Shown here piece after piece: positions 26,861 through 34,583 of a stretch of DNA of 52,140 nt. The translations under genes and the position numbers were made by a program. Numbering within the stretch: position 1 is the first letter of the stretch; each line of letters starts with the position of its first letter. Below the pieces are notes generated by a model, which worked only from the letters and a program-made list of their open reading frames with translations, ran no database searches and was not told where the DNA came from. The DNA comes from Deltaproteobacteria bacterium (lineage in GTDB: Bacteria > Desulfobacterota > Dissulfuribacteria > Dissulfuribacterales > UBA3076), in contig JAGYNZ010000020.1 in the NCBI GenBank assembly GCA_018399745.1, positions 1-52,140 on the forward strand, read 5' to 3'.

Positions 26861-28620
26861 GTCTCTTCAGAAGCTATCAGATCATGGGTTTTTTAAAAGA
26901 CAGTTTCAAGGGGTCGGACACTGCGTTTGATAAAGCAAGGCCGGCGGATGAGACCTTGAAATGGGTTCGGAACCGGTTTAGCAGACTGGGAATGCCTATT
27001 ATCCAGAATACCGAACGTGTAGATAAGGGCAGGCTCGGGATACCGGTATATGTGAGCAGATATAGTCCGTCCATCAGTCATCTCACCGGTACGCCGATGC
27101 AGATGGGTAAGGGTGCTACTCCAGCCCAGGCAGAGGCAAGTGCTGTAATGGAGCTGGTAGAACGCTTCAGCCTTTTTAACTTCGTAAAAGAAAGGAAACA
27201 CCGTTTTTGCAGGCGCATGGATTTTGAGACGGGCGCAGTCTCTTTGGAAGACATGCTTAGGGCTCTGCATCTTAAAGACCAAAGCGAGGAGGCTGTCTCG
27301 AAGGCCGGCGGATTGATCGAGACCCTGACTTTTAATTGGGTAAGGGCCTTTTGCCCTGCGGGTGGAGAAGAGTTTTGGCTCCCGTTATCGTGGTTTTGGC
27401 CCTTAAACGAGTATAATGGTTCAGCCTCTGGAAATTCATTTGAAGAGGCGGCCGTACAGGCCCTTTCAGAGGTAGTTGAACGTCACGTTTGTTCCATTAT
27501 TACCCATAAAAGACTATCTACTCCGACCATAGAACCTGATAGCATCAAGGATCCCGTTGCCAGAGAACTTTTGGCAAAATTTCAGCGCCTGAATATAGAG
27601 CTTGTGCTGAAGGACTTTTCTCTGGATCTCGGTATCCCCACGGTTGGAGCCATTGCGTGGGATCCGTCGACTTTTCCAGCCAGTAGCGAGATAGTTTATA
27701 CTGCAGGGACAGCACCTGATCCTCAGCGGGCCGTAATAAGGGCACTTACAGAGGTGGCACAACTGGCGGGAGACTTCGATAGAGAAGGTAGATATGTTGA
27801 GAGTGGATTGCCTAAATTTTCCAGTCTGGACGAGGCTTCATATGTGCTTGATGAGAATGTCCGGGTCTGTTTGGAATCAATGCCGAATTGTTGCTCAGAA
27901 AATTTCAGACTCGAGGTCGAAAGGCTGTGCCGGGCACTGTCTGATGTCGGCTTAAAGGCATATCTGGTTGATATCACACACCCTGAGTTGGGAGTCCCTG
28001 CAGTCTATGCGATAGTATCCGGGAATCACTTCCGGGACCGAGCCAGAAATCTTGATGTGGCATTCCATTGTGCCCGACTGGTTGACTCCGTTGAACGCCC
28101 ACAAAAAGCACTATCTATCCTGAAGGCGATGGATGATCTGTATTCAGAACGTTACGATATAGCCTTTTATACGGGACATGCACATGAAAGGCTTGGGGAT
28201 TATGCAGAGGCGCTAAAATGGTATGACAGGGCATTTATGCTCAATCCTTTATCCGATGAGGTGGCAAGCATTTATTGCCACCGTGGAGCGTGTTATAAGG
28301 AATTGGAGGATTTTAACAAGGCCATAGAGGAGCTTGTCCTTGCAAGAGATTCAAATCCGGAACTGAAAGAAATCCATAATCTTCTGGGATACTGCTTTTA
28401 TCGTTTAGGAGAACATGTCAAGGCCATAGAGGCCTTTGAACAGACAATATCTATCGACCCCGGATCTGCAATAGATTATGCCAATATAGCCAGCAACCTC
28501 CGAGAATTGGACATGAAGGATGCGGCAATCAAGTGGTATGAGATGGCCCTTGAGTTAGATCCGGACCTCAGCTGGGCCAGAGATAAGATGAGGGAGCTCC
28601 AGTTTATCTCTCAGGATTAA
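26857..28620 (+). CDS. YcaO-domain protein with C-terminal TPR repeats
   Basis: 587 aa from GTG 26857; ATG 26884 is a possible later start. The YcaO domain (about residues 70-400) carries the ATP-binding helices AEASAVMELVERFS and EAAVQALSEVVERH, both with the E-x-x-ER/Q type ATP/Mg motif, and RAVIRALTEVAQLAGDF. YcaO enzymes activate a backbone amide with ATP to form azolines or thioamides. The C-terminal 160 residues are about four TPR repeats (for example GHAHERLGDYAEALKWYDRAFMLNP) instead of a proline-rich tail, and should bind a protein partner. dsrC lies 300 nt downstream. No TfuA and no RiPP precursor is visible, so the target is unknown; the location suggests a role in sulfur metabolism. 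Confidence 0.88.
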   Translation: MSLFRSYQIMGFLKDSFKGSDTAFDKARPADETLKWVRNRFSRLGMPIIQNTERVDKGRLGIPVYVSRYSPSISHLTGTPMQMGKGATPAQAEASAVMELVERFSLFNFVKERKHRFCRRMDFETGAVSLEDMLRALHLKDQSEEAVSKAGGLIETLTFNWVRAFCPAGGEEFWLPLSWFWPLNEYNGSASGNSFEEAAVQALSEVVERHVCSIITHKRLSTPTIEPDSIKDPVARELLAKFQRLNIELVLKDFSLDLGIPTVGAIAWDPSTFPASSEIVYTAGTAPDPQRAVIRALTEVAQLAGDFDREGRYVESGLPKFSSLDEASYVLDENVRVCLESMPNCCSENFRLEVERLCRALSDVGLKAYLVDITHPELGVPAVYAIVSGNHFRDRARNLDVAFHCARLVDSVERPQKALSILKAMDDLYSERYDIAFYTGHAHERLGDYAEALKWYDRAFMLNPLSDEVASIYCHRGACYKELEDFNKAIEELVLARDSNPELKEIHNLLGYCFYRLGEHVKAIEAFEQTISIDPGSAIDYANIASNLRELDMKDAAIKWYEMALELDPDLSWARDKMRELQFISQD

Positions 28621-28921
28621 TGTTACCATCCAAGATTTTATGGATTCCGGGCCCGCGGAAGATCTAAGTTCTTAGAAAAACAGGTATTCAGCTGTCATTA
28701 ACCACGAATTATATGGATATATTTAAATCTGGTAGATGTTTAAAGGTATTTTCGAGTTTAACTATCTATAATCAAAAGAAAATATTGCATATCGATTTTT
28801 TAAAAGAGAAGTTCGATTTTCTTGACAAAAAATTTATGTTATAGTATGCAGTCATTATTTCGAAGCATGGAGATGCCTTGCTGCTTGTAATCATGCAAAC
28901 TAATTCTTTAAGGAGGACGAT
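28621..28921. other. Intergenic region carrying the dsrC promoter
   Basis: 301 nt, AT-rich, no ORF. A GGGCCCGCGG palindromic stretch lies at 28650-28659. The main identifiable element is the promoter near 28822 and the AGGAGG ribosome site at 28911-28916. The region separates the YcaO-TPR gene from dsrC, so dsrC can be expressed independently and strongly. Confidence 0.5.
28822..28850 (+). promoter_or_regulatory. Probable sigma-70 promoter of dsrC
   Basis: TTGACA at 28822-28827 is a perfect -35. A 17-nt spacer leads to TATGCA at 28845-28850; an overlapping TATAGT at 28840-28845 is closer to consensus but only 12 nt away. Transcription would start near 28858, about 65 nt before the dsrC ATG, which follows a perfect AGGAGG. 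Confidence 0.6.
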
Positions 28922-29242
28922 ATGGCAGAACTTGAATTTGGAGGGGAGACATTCGAGATTGACGAGGACGGTTTTCTTTTGGGGGGCATTGATTCCTGGA
29001 ACCGGACATGGGTGGACTATGTGAAATCGACTGAGGGTATTGACGAATTAACTGAAGAACACTGGAAGCTTGTAAATGTTCTACAGGACTATTACAAAAA
29101 GAACGGTATTGCACCCATGGTACGTATCCTCTCGAAGGCAACCGGTTTTCCCTTAAAGAAGGTCTATGAACTATTCCCATCCGGCCCAGGAAAGGGAGCC
29201 TGTAAGATGGCTGGCCTTCCGAAGCCGACTGGTTGTGTCTAG
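28922..29242 (+). CDS. dsrC: Dissimilatory sulfite reductase-associated protein DsrC
   Basis: 106 aa, the standard length of DsrC/TusE. The C-terminal arm has both functional cysteines, Cys94 and Cys105 (GACKMAGLPKPTGC), ten residues between them. True DsrC uses both to carry sulfur as a trisulfide between DsrAB sulfite reductase and membrane DsrMKJOP, whereas TusE-like relatives often keep only the last one. IDELTEEHWKLV and GIAPMVRILSKATGFPLKK are family signatures. The gene has its own promoter and a hairpin terminator, as expected for a very abundant protein, and is not beside dsrAB here. This is the strongest metabolic marker in the window. Confidence 0.96.
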   Translation: MAELEFGGETFEIDEDGFLLGGIDSWNRTWVDYVKSTEGIDELTEEHWKLVNVLQDYYKKNGIAPMVRILSKATGFPLKKVYELFPSGPGKGACKMAGLPKPTGCV

Positions 29243-29284
29243 GCATTTAATCCCTTCGCCGTAAGGCGATCCAGGCTTACTGAT

Positions 29285-29316
29285 AAGCCCTTACTTAATG
29301 GTGAGGGCTTTTTTTA
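29285..29316 (+). terminator. Rho-independent terminator of dsrC
   Basis: AAGCCCTTAC (29285-29294) pairs with GTGAGGGCTT (29301-29310) around a six-nt loop with only one G-T wobble, and the stem runs directly into a T tract (29309-29315). It ends the monocistronic dsrC transcript 43 nt after the stop codon. Confidence 0.9.
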
Positions 29317-29329
29317 TTGAGTTTTCCGG

Positions 29330-31039
29330 GTGTCTGATGTGTCAAATTATATTGGTGAGACCCTTTACTTTTCCAGAATAGTCGGTCTTTTAATTTGTTG
29401 TATACTTTTACAGGCTGTTTTAGTTTATGCGAAGGAGCCGTGTACCGTATGTTCATACGATCAAATGCTGAAAGACTTCGCTCCGCTGTCTGCCTTGGTC
29501 GCTGGAGTATCGGAGTATTCCCTGATATTGGACAAAGGGAAGGTCCATGGTGTTAATTTGGGGGATCTTTTTGAGGTGTATGGTAAAGGGGCTCCGGTTC
29601 TCGATCCTGATGTAGGAGAGATAATCGGGTATATCAAGAGACCGCTGGCCACTATTCGAGTAATCCAGTCTGAAAACAGCAAGTGCATATGTGAAGTAGT
29701 AAAGGCCCAGGGGCCTCTAAGTGTTGGACAACCAGCAATGCGCTATAGTGACATGGCAGCGGCCTTTGTGGACAGATCAAAACGCAGCTCGGGTCCGGAA
29801 GAGTTTCGCCATGACTTAGTGCATGCCTTTCCGGGTCTTGTTTGGCTGGATCCCTCTGATGTCCCTTCTGGTGTGCTGGATGCCGAATCAATGAAGGCAC
29901 TGGGAATTGTTTTGCTCTTTGCTCTAGAGCAGGACAGTTTGAAGGTTTATGGTCCTGAACTGGATCTATTACATATGTATCCTGTTGTCAGGGCAAAAGG
30001 TCCGGAAAGACAGGAGTACAGCACGGACATATTTGAAGGAATAGATTATATAGGAGATCAGCATGAGACTGAGAACCGAAAATTAAAGGCGCATCCAGAG
30101 TCCTTTGATCTGGACAATGCACGTATTGTGGGACGTCTTCCGGAAAGCGCGATTCAGATCGATATTCTTGACCTCAATGGAGACCAGGAACTCGAGATAG
30201 TTTACCTTTTGCCATCGGGTCTATATATCAGTCGTTATGAAAGTCCTGGGGAGCTTGCCCATTATGGGTTTGCGGGTCCTGGACGATTGGTTGGTTTTTC
30301 TGCGGTAAACACGGATGGATGGATAGTCTTGAATGTCCTGCTTGAGGGGGCGGGTCTGCGCTCAATATTGTTAATCTATCAGGATTTTACATTGAGCCTT
30401 ATTCAGGATGAAATTAATTTGTGGCTTGCCTTTGTAGACAGGGATGGAGACGGTTTAAAGGAGTCACTTCTTGGACAGAGTTTCGATGTTGATGTTATGT
30501 TCGGGACAAAGGTCTATCTTATGGAGCCCGGCCATGAAGGGCTCAAGTACAGACACCGCGTAGCAAGCCCAAAGAATTTTTCTGTGATCAGGTCAACATG
30601 GTCGGACCTGAATGGAAACGGCCTGCCGGAGGTCTGTGTAATTGACTATAGCGGCAAACTCTCCATCTATGAAATGGAGCAATTGCTATGGTCTTCCTCA
30701 AATCCAGTTTCCCCGCAGTTGCCGAAAGGCGGGTTTCCAAAATGGTATATTTCTACCGACTTGGATGGAAATGGTCTGCCGGAACTATTGTTTCCCGGGG
30801 TACCGGGAGAAGAAAGCACGCTGGTGGGTGACTGGCTGATGCTTGTCGGATGGGAAGACGGAAGCTATGTCCTTAAATCAATGATGCAACCTGTTGAGGC
30901 AAGCATATGCGGTCTTGTTGTGATGCAAGATCAATTGATAACAGGAATCGCCCGGCCGCCGCAACAGTTAGAGGGAAAAGGTGAGAGTTTTTTGTATTCG
31001 TTTGGTCAATTCGGTGCAAATCATCATATATCTGATTAG
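29330..31039 (+). CDS. Exported FG-GAP/VCBS-like repeat protein
   Basis: 569 aa from GTG 29330, placed a few nt after the dsrC terminator; no good ribosome site is seen and the start is uncertain (GTG 29339 is another option). Residues about 15-34 form a signal peptide (VGLLICCILLQAVLVYA), followed by a CTVC pair. Calcium-loop-like repeats recur at residues 281 (DLNGDQELE), 370 (DRDGDGLKE), 426 (DLNGNGLPE) and 477 (DLDGNGLPE), each followed by a short hydrophobic strand, the pattern of FG-GAP/VCBS beta-propeller blades. The first 130 residues hold a beta-rich domain. It is probably periplasmic or surface-bound. The function is unknown. Confidence 0.78.
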   Translation: MSDVSNYIGETLYFSRIVGLLICCILLQAVLVYAKEPCTVCSYDQMLKDFAPLSALVAGVSEYSLILDKGKVHGVNLGDLFEVYGKGAPVLDPDVGEIIGYIKRPLATIRVIQSENSKCICEVVKAQGPLSVGQPAMRYSDMAAAFVDRSKRSSGPEEFRHDLVHAFPGLVWLDPSDVPSGVLDAESMKALGIVLLFALEQDSLKVYGPELDLLHMYPVVRAKGPERQEYSTDIFEGIDYIGDQHETENRKLKAHPESFDLDNARIVGRLPESAIQIDILDLNGDQELEIVYLLPSGLYISRYESPGELAHYGFAGPGRLVGFSAVNTDGWIVLNVLLEGAGLRSILLIYQDFTLSLIQDEINLWLAFVDRDGDGLKESLLGQSFDVDVMFGTKVYLMEPGHEGLKYRHRVASPKNFSVIRSTWSDLNGNGLPEVCVIDYSGKLSIYEMEQLLWSSSNPVSPQLPKGGFPKWYISTDLDGNGLPELLFPGVPGEESTLVGDWLMLVGWEDGSYVLKSMMQPVEASICGLVVMQDQLITGIARPPQQLEGKGESFLYSFGQFGANHHISD

Positions 31040-31274
31040 GAAAAGGCGTATTCAGCGCAGTTTGGAACTGACGCTCTTTGACACTTCTTGACATCCCGGC
31101 CTTTCGTAAAGTAGTGTTTTACCCAAATATGTCACTTAATGTTGGCTTTTCCAAATGGCGGAGAACAGCAATTTTTTTATTTGATTTAGACCTGTCTGTT
31201 CTAGGCATGTTTTAATCAAAAGGTAATGTTTTGAAATTATCTCAGAACATAAAGAATATTCAGGGGGAGAGGGC

Positions 31275-32075
31275 ATGATAGGCAAACAGGTCAGGCTGGA
31301 AAGAATCATTAATCGCAACACAGGGAGGACAATAATCGTCCCTATGGATCACGGCGTAAGCGTGGGGCCTATAGAGGGTGTAATTAACATGAAGACTACT
31401 ATTGACAAAGTGGCAACAGGCGGCGCCAATGCCATCCTGATCCACAAGGGTATTGTGCGGGAAGGACATCGTGGAGAAGGAAAAGACGTGGGGATGATCG
31501 TACATCTTTCTGCGAGCACATCGCTTACCACAAGACCTAACAGAAAGACCCTGGTGTGCAGTGTGGAAGAGGCCATAAAGTTGGGAGCTGATGGAGTATC
31601 GGTTCATGTAAACATAGGAAGCGGTATGGAAAGTGATATGCTCTATGATCTTGGGGCAATCTCCGAATCTGCTATGGAGTGGGGAATGCCTCTCCTTGCA
31701 ATGGTCTATCCAAGGGGAGAGAAGATCAAAGATGAACATGACGTAGCCGTAGTAAAACATGCAGCAAGGCTTGGGGCTGAACTAGGGGCTGATATTGTAA
31801 AAGTCAATTATACCGGAACTCCAGAGACTTTCAGAGAGGTTGTGGAGGGGTGTCCGGTGCCGGTAGTGATAGCAGGTGGCCCAAAAATGGACTCAGACAG
31901 AGACGTTCTGACAATGGTAAAAGATGCCGTTGATGTGGGCGGGGCCGGGGTTTCTATCGGGAGGAATGTCTTCCAGCACAAGGATCCTACCAGCATAGTA
32001 AAGGCCTTTGACTTGATTATTCATCAGAATGCGTCGGTTGACGATGCCGTCGATCTCTTAAGAGGAGAAGAATAA
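31275..32075 (+). CDS. aroA': 2-amino-3,7-dideoxy-D-threo-hept-6-ulosonate synthase
   Basis: 266 aa, a class I aldolase of the DeoC/FbaB-like family. The Schiff-base Lys is Lys176 in [14 protein letters not shown] (23-27) is the substrate-binding start and MVYPRGE carries the catalytic Tyr. In archaea and many Desulfobacterota this enzyme condenses 6-deoxy-5-ketofructose-1-phosphate with aspartate semialdehyde to ADH, replacing DAHP synthase in the shikimate pathway. A GGGGGAGAGGG precedes the ATG. It overlaps the class II 3-dehydroquinate synthase gene (TAATG), which settles its role better than sequence alone, since class I FBP aldolases look alike. Confidence 0.9.
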   Translation: MIGKQVRLERIINRNTGRTIIVPMDHGVSVGPIEGVINMKTTIDKVATGGANAILIHKGIVREGHRGEGKDVGMIVHLSASTSLTTRPNRKTLVCSVEEAIKLGADGVSVHVNIGSGMESDMLYDLGAISESAMEWGMPLLAMVYPRGEKIKDEHDVAVVKHAARLGAELGADIVKVNYTGTPETFREVVEGCPVPVVIAGGPKMDSDRDVLTMVKDAVDVGGAGVSIGRNVFQHKDPTSIVKAFDLIIHQNASVDDAVDLLRGEE

Positions 32076-33067
32076 TGAAAGAGGTTTGGGTAAAGGCTGA
32101 ACCCTGGAACAAAAAGCTGGTTACAACCGCTCTGGAAAGCGGGGCGGATGCAGTTATGGTGCCTGAAAAATATACGGCCAAGGTAAAAGAGCTTGGTATT
32201 ATCCGCACTATCTCCAAAGATGGAGACCTTAAATATGGTCGGGATATAGTCGAATATGAGATCAAAAGCGGCAAAGATGAAAAAGAGATTGTAAAACTTG
32301 CCAAGACCAAAAAGGTTATTGTGAAGACAACTGATTGGACGATTATACCGCTGGAAAACCTTATTGCTCAGACAGGCAATCTATACGCAGAGGCAAAAAC
32401 TTTGTCTGAGGCAAAGGACTTTCTTTCCATACTCGAAAAAGGCGTGGACGGTGTCCTGGTAGCGACAAATGACATAAATGAATTAAAGAAGATCATCCGT
32501 GAAGTCAAGAGTGCAGGAGAGATGATTCCCTTGGTTACGGCAAAGATCCTGGGCGCCAAGTCCCTCGATATGGGAGACAGAGTCTGCGTTGACACCTGTA
32601 CGTCAATGCATATGGGAGAAGGTATGCTCATAGGGAACTCCAGCGCTGCCATGTTTCTGGTGCATTCTGAAAGCATTGAAAATCCATATGTCGCTCCCCG
32701 TCCTTTTCGTGTAAACGCCGGTCCTGTGCATGCATACATCCGGGTGAGCGAAGGCAAAACAAAATATCTGTCTGATCTTAAGGCGGGTAACGACGTGCTT
32801 ATAGTCGACTTTAATGGAAAGGCCAAAAGGGCCGTTGTGGGAAGGCTGAAAATAGAAAAGCGCCCCCTTATGCTGGTCGAGGCGGAAATCGACGGGGCTG
32901 TGATATCGACCATTCTCCAAAATGCGGAGACTATCCGCCTCACAAAACCCGACGGATCACCGATTTCGATAGTCAGCCTGAAAAAGGGAGATGAGGTGCT
33001 TGTGGCTGTCGAAAAAGCTGGAAGACACTTTGGCATGAAGATCGAAGAGACGATAGTGGAAAAGTGA
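32075..33067 (+). CDS. aroB': 3-dehydroquinate synthase II
   Basis: 330 aa. It converts ADH to 3-dehydroquinate by oxidative deamination and cyclisation with NAD+. Family signatures include EVWVKAEPWNKK at the start, KKVIVKTTDWTIIPLENLIAQ, and the long conserved block MGDRVCVDTCTSMHMGEGML with SENP-like and RPFRVNAGPVHAY sequences. It is unrelated to normal AroB. It follows the ADH synthase with one shared nucleotide, so the pair forms the archaeal-type entry into the shikimate pathway. Confidence 0.95.
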   Translation: MKEVWVKAEPWNKKLVTTALESGADAVMVPEKYTAKVKELGIIRTISKDGDLKYGRDIVEYEIKSGKDEKEIVKLAKTKKVIVKTTDWTIIPLENLIAQTGNLYAEAKTLSEAKDFLSILEKGVDGVLVATNDINELKKIIREVKSAGEMIPLVTAKILGAKSLDMGDRVCVDTCTSMHMGEGMLIGNSSAAMFLVHSESIENPYVAPRPFRVNAGPVHAYIRVSEGKTKYLSDLKAGNDVLIVDFNGKAKRAVVGRLKIEKRPLMLVEAEIDGAVISTILQNAETIRLTKPDGSPISIVSLKKGDEVLVAVEKAGRHFGMKIEETIVEK

Positions 33068-33117
33068 TAATACATTTTTGTGATGGGCATTTACATCAGT
33101 GGAGATTATGACAGATT

Positions 33118-33176
33118 ACAACCATGGCTTCATGCCCTGGTTGTTAAGAGGCCTTTTGAAAAAAGGGGATTTTTAG
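33118..33176. terminator. Hairpins between convergent genes
   Basis: ACAACCATGGC (33118-33128) and GCCCTGGTTGT (33134-33144) form an 11-bp stem with one mismatch and a 5-nt loop. A second small hairpin CCTTTT/AAAAGG at about 33152-33167 is followed by GGATTTTT. They lie between the rightward aroB' and the leftward ATP-grasp gene and probably end the plus-strand transcript. Confidence 0.55.
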
Positions 33177-33180
33177 ATAA

Positions 33181-33960
33181 TCACCATGTGCGAGATATGG
33201 ACTTAACGAAGGCTGTCTCCATAGCCTTTATTCGTTCTTGATATTCCGGCCCGGAGATTTTGGCGCCTTTTAGGCCTCCTCTGAGGTTTATTTCACCGAA
33301 ATAAGTGGTACCGTCCTCAGTAACCATTAAATCTATATGGGCATTGGGGAATTTTCCCCTCTGCATTACATTTTGGCAGAGATCCCACTGCTCAGATGAA
33401 AGCCTTTGCTCACCACTATTCCCACCGCAAAACATGTTATTACGAAATGAGTGGGGGTTGCTTCGCCAATACGACTCAGAATAATCTCCTATTATTATGA
33501 CCCTCACATCGATCGCCGCCTTTACAAAGGGTTGTATTACAAAAGGATATTCAAGAGAGCCAAAACATACCTGATTATAGGCCTCTTCAATTGACGACCA
33601 CAGGTGTATACCAAGGCCGCAATTAAAACGATTTTGTTTTGTTACCACTGATCCTATTTTTTCGCGCCCATAGATATTTATTTGTTTAATCATGTCATGG
33701 CGGTCTCTGGCCACAAAGGTATGGGGCACCATCCACTTTTTGTAGACAAGTGCCTGCAGACACTTTGATCTGCTGAGTTGCTGCGCTAAAGCTGGCGGAA
33801 ATAAACGGATACCTCGTTCTACAAGATCCAGAAACAGGACTTGCTCTGTGGGCTTGATGTTTAATAATCCGACCACCGTGTCTCCAGAACCGAGTTCTGA
33901 AAGATGTGTTCTAAAAGAGCGGTTGTCTGTGAGGACCAGTGGAGGTCGGCCGAGATTCAA
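33181..33960 (-). CDS. ATP-grasp ligase (RimK/LysX-like)
   Basis: 259 aa. The start is TTG 33960: an in-frame TAA lies a few codons upstream and no ATG occurs before the core, while GGAG inside the previous gene gives a ribosome site. Residues about 85-130 form the ATP-binding strand pair (GSVVTKQNRFNCGLGIH), FVIQPFVKAAIDVRVIIIGD is the middle strand of the fold, and FGEINLRGGLKGA carries the metal-binding Glu and Asn. The ATP-grasp family forms amide or thioester bonds by acyl phosphate. It shares 4 nt with the upstream zinc-ribbon gene, so the small protein is a natural candidate substrate or carrier. The substrate is not known. Confidence 0.83.
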   Translation of the reverse strand: MNLGRPPLVLTDNRSFRTHLSELGSGDTVVGLLNIKPTEQVLFLDLVERGIRLFPPALAQQLSRSKCLQALVYKKWMVPHTFVARDRHDMIKQINIYGREKIGSVVTKQNRFNCGLGIHLWSSIEEAYNQVCFGSLEYPFVIQPFVKAAIDVRVIIIGDYSESYWRSNPHSFRNNMFCGGNSGEQRLSSEQWDLCQNVMQRGKFPNAHIDLMVTEDGTTYFGEINLRGGLKGAKISGPEYQERIKAMETAFVKSISRTW

Positions 33961-34256
33961 AAAAGCATCTCCAAGAATCTGTTATGAAATTCGCTTAGAT
34001 CTGCCTGGCACTCCCCACAGTAAAGTTTTACTTCTCCAAGGATTCTGGAGTCATCGTTAAGGGGGGTAAAGCTTCCGTCGGCATTTTGTATATACCGCGT
34101 GGTTAGTTTAACTTCCTCTGCTATTTGGTAAAAGTTCCATTCGTTTCCACAGTGTGGACAAATTATACGGCGACCCAGATGCGGGTTCATCTGGGTATAT
34201 TTAGAACCGGCTTTAGCCTTTTGCGTGCGCTTGCTTTTGGAAATTATCGCGGTCAT
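33957..34256 (-). CDS. Small zinc-ribbon protein coupled to ATP-grasp gene
   Basis: 99 aa. Cys33-P-H-Cys36 and Cys80-G-E-Cys83 form one CxxC/CxxC zinc ribbon; between them lies a 43-residue loop with LTTRYIQNADGSFTPLNDD. The N-terminus is lysine-rich and disordered (SKSKRTQKAKAGSK); the C-terminus ends FHNRFLEMLF without the acidic EDWGE tail of LysW. ATG 34256 follows AAGGAGT by 13 nt. The stop lies inside the start region of the ATP-grasp gene. Possible roles are an amino-group carrier, a peptide substrate of the ligase, or a regulator. None can be proved from sequence. Confidence 0.75.
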   Translation of the reverse strand: MTAIISKSKRTQKAKAGSKYTQMNPHLGRRIICPHCGNEWNFYQIAEEVKLTTRYIQNADGSFTPLNDDSRILGEVKLYCGECQADLSEFHNRFLEMLF

Positions 34257-34583
34257 GTTTTATATAGTACTCCTTTATAATGTTCGGTCTGAACATTGAT
34301 ATGTTTGCGAGGTCAACGGCCAAAATAACCAGTTAACCTCGATTCTGCGAGTATGTGCCCTTGAGGCGCTAATTCATATGTAAAAAATATGAGAATGAGG
34401 AGCTGACTAAAGATCTTTGATAATATTATCATAATTGTTTAATATAAAGTCCTGCAAGAGAAAAATCTACTATTTCGTGAGTCTCTGCGACACAAATTAT
34501 TTGCAGTGCCTGTGTATATGACTTAAAGTTCCAAGGTTAGTTAAATCCAGAAAAAAAATAGTATGGGGTGAGGAGGGTCTAGG
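34257..34583. other. Divergent intergenic region, zinc-ribbon pair and isomerase
   Basis: 327 nt between leftward and rightward genes. It contains the palindrome at 34280, a minus-strand ribosome site AAGGAGT near 34269-34275, and AT-rich sequence around 34400-34450. A strong AGGAGG at 34571-34576 serves the GTG start at 34584. No tRNA or ORF was seen. Confidence 0.5.
34280..34296. promoter_or_regulatory. Operator-like palindrome ATGTTC-N5-GAACAT
   Basis: Two perfect 6-bp arms, ATGTTC and GAACAT, separated by GGTCT. On the minus strand it lies directly upstream of an ATTATAAA stretch that could be the -10 of the zinc-ribbon/ATP-grasp unit, 24-40 nt before the start codon. Its place suggests a repressor site. 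No matching regulator gene is adjacent. Confidence 0.4.

Noticed and set aside
28908-29246. Antisense frame fully covering dsrC
   Set aside because: dsrC is one of the most secure calls in the window; the opposite product is proline/arginine-rich and domain-free.
32368-33090. Antisense frame of about 240 codons opposite 3-dehydroquinate synthase II
   Set aside because: Composition is serine/arginine-biased like a shadow frame, and the sense gene is certain.
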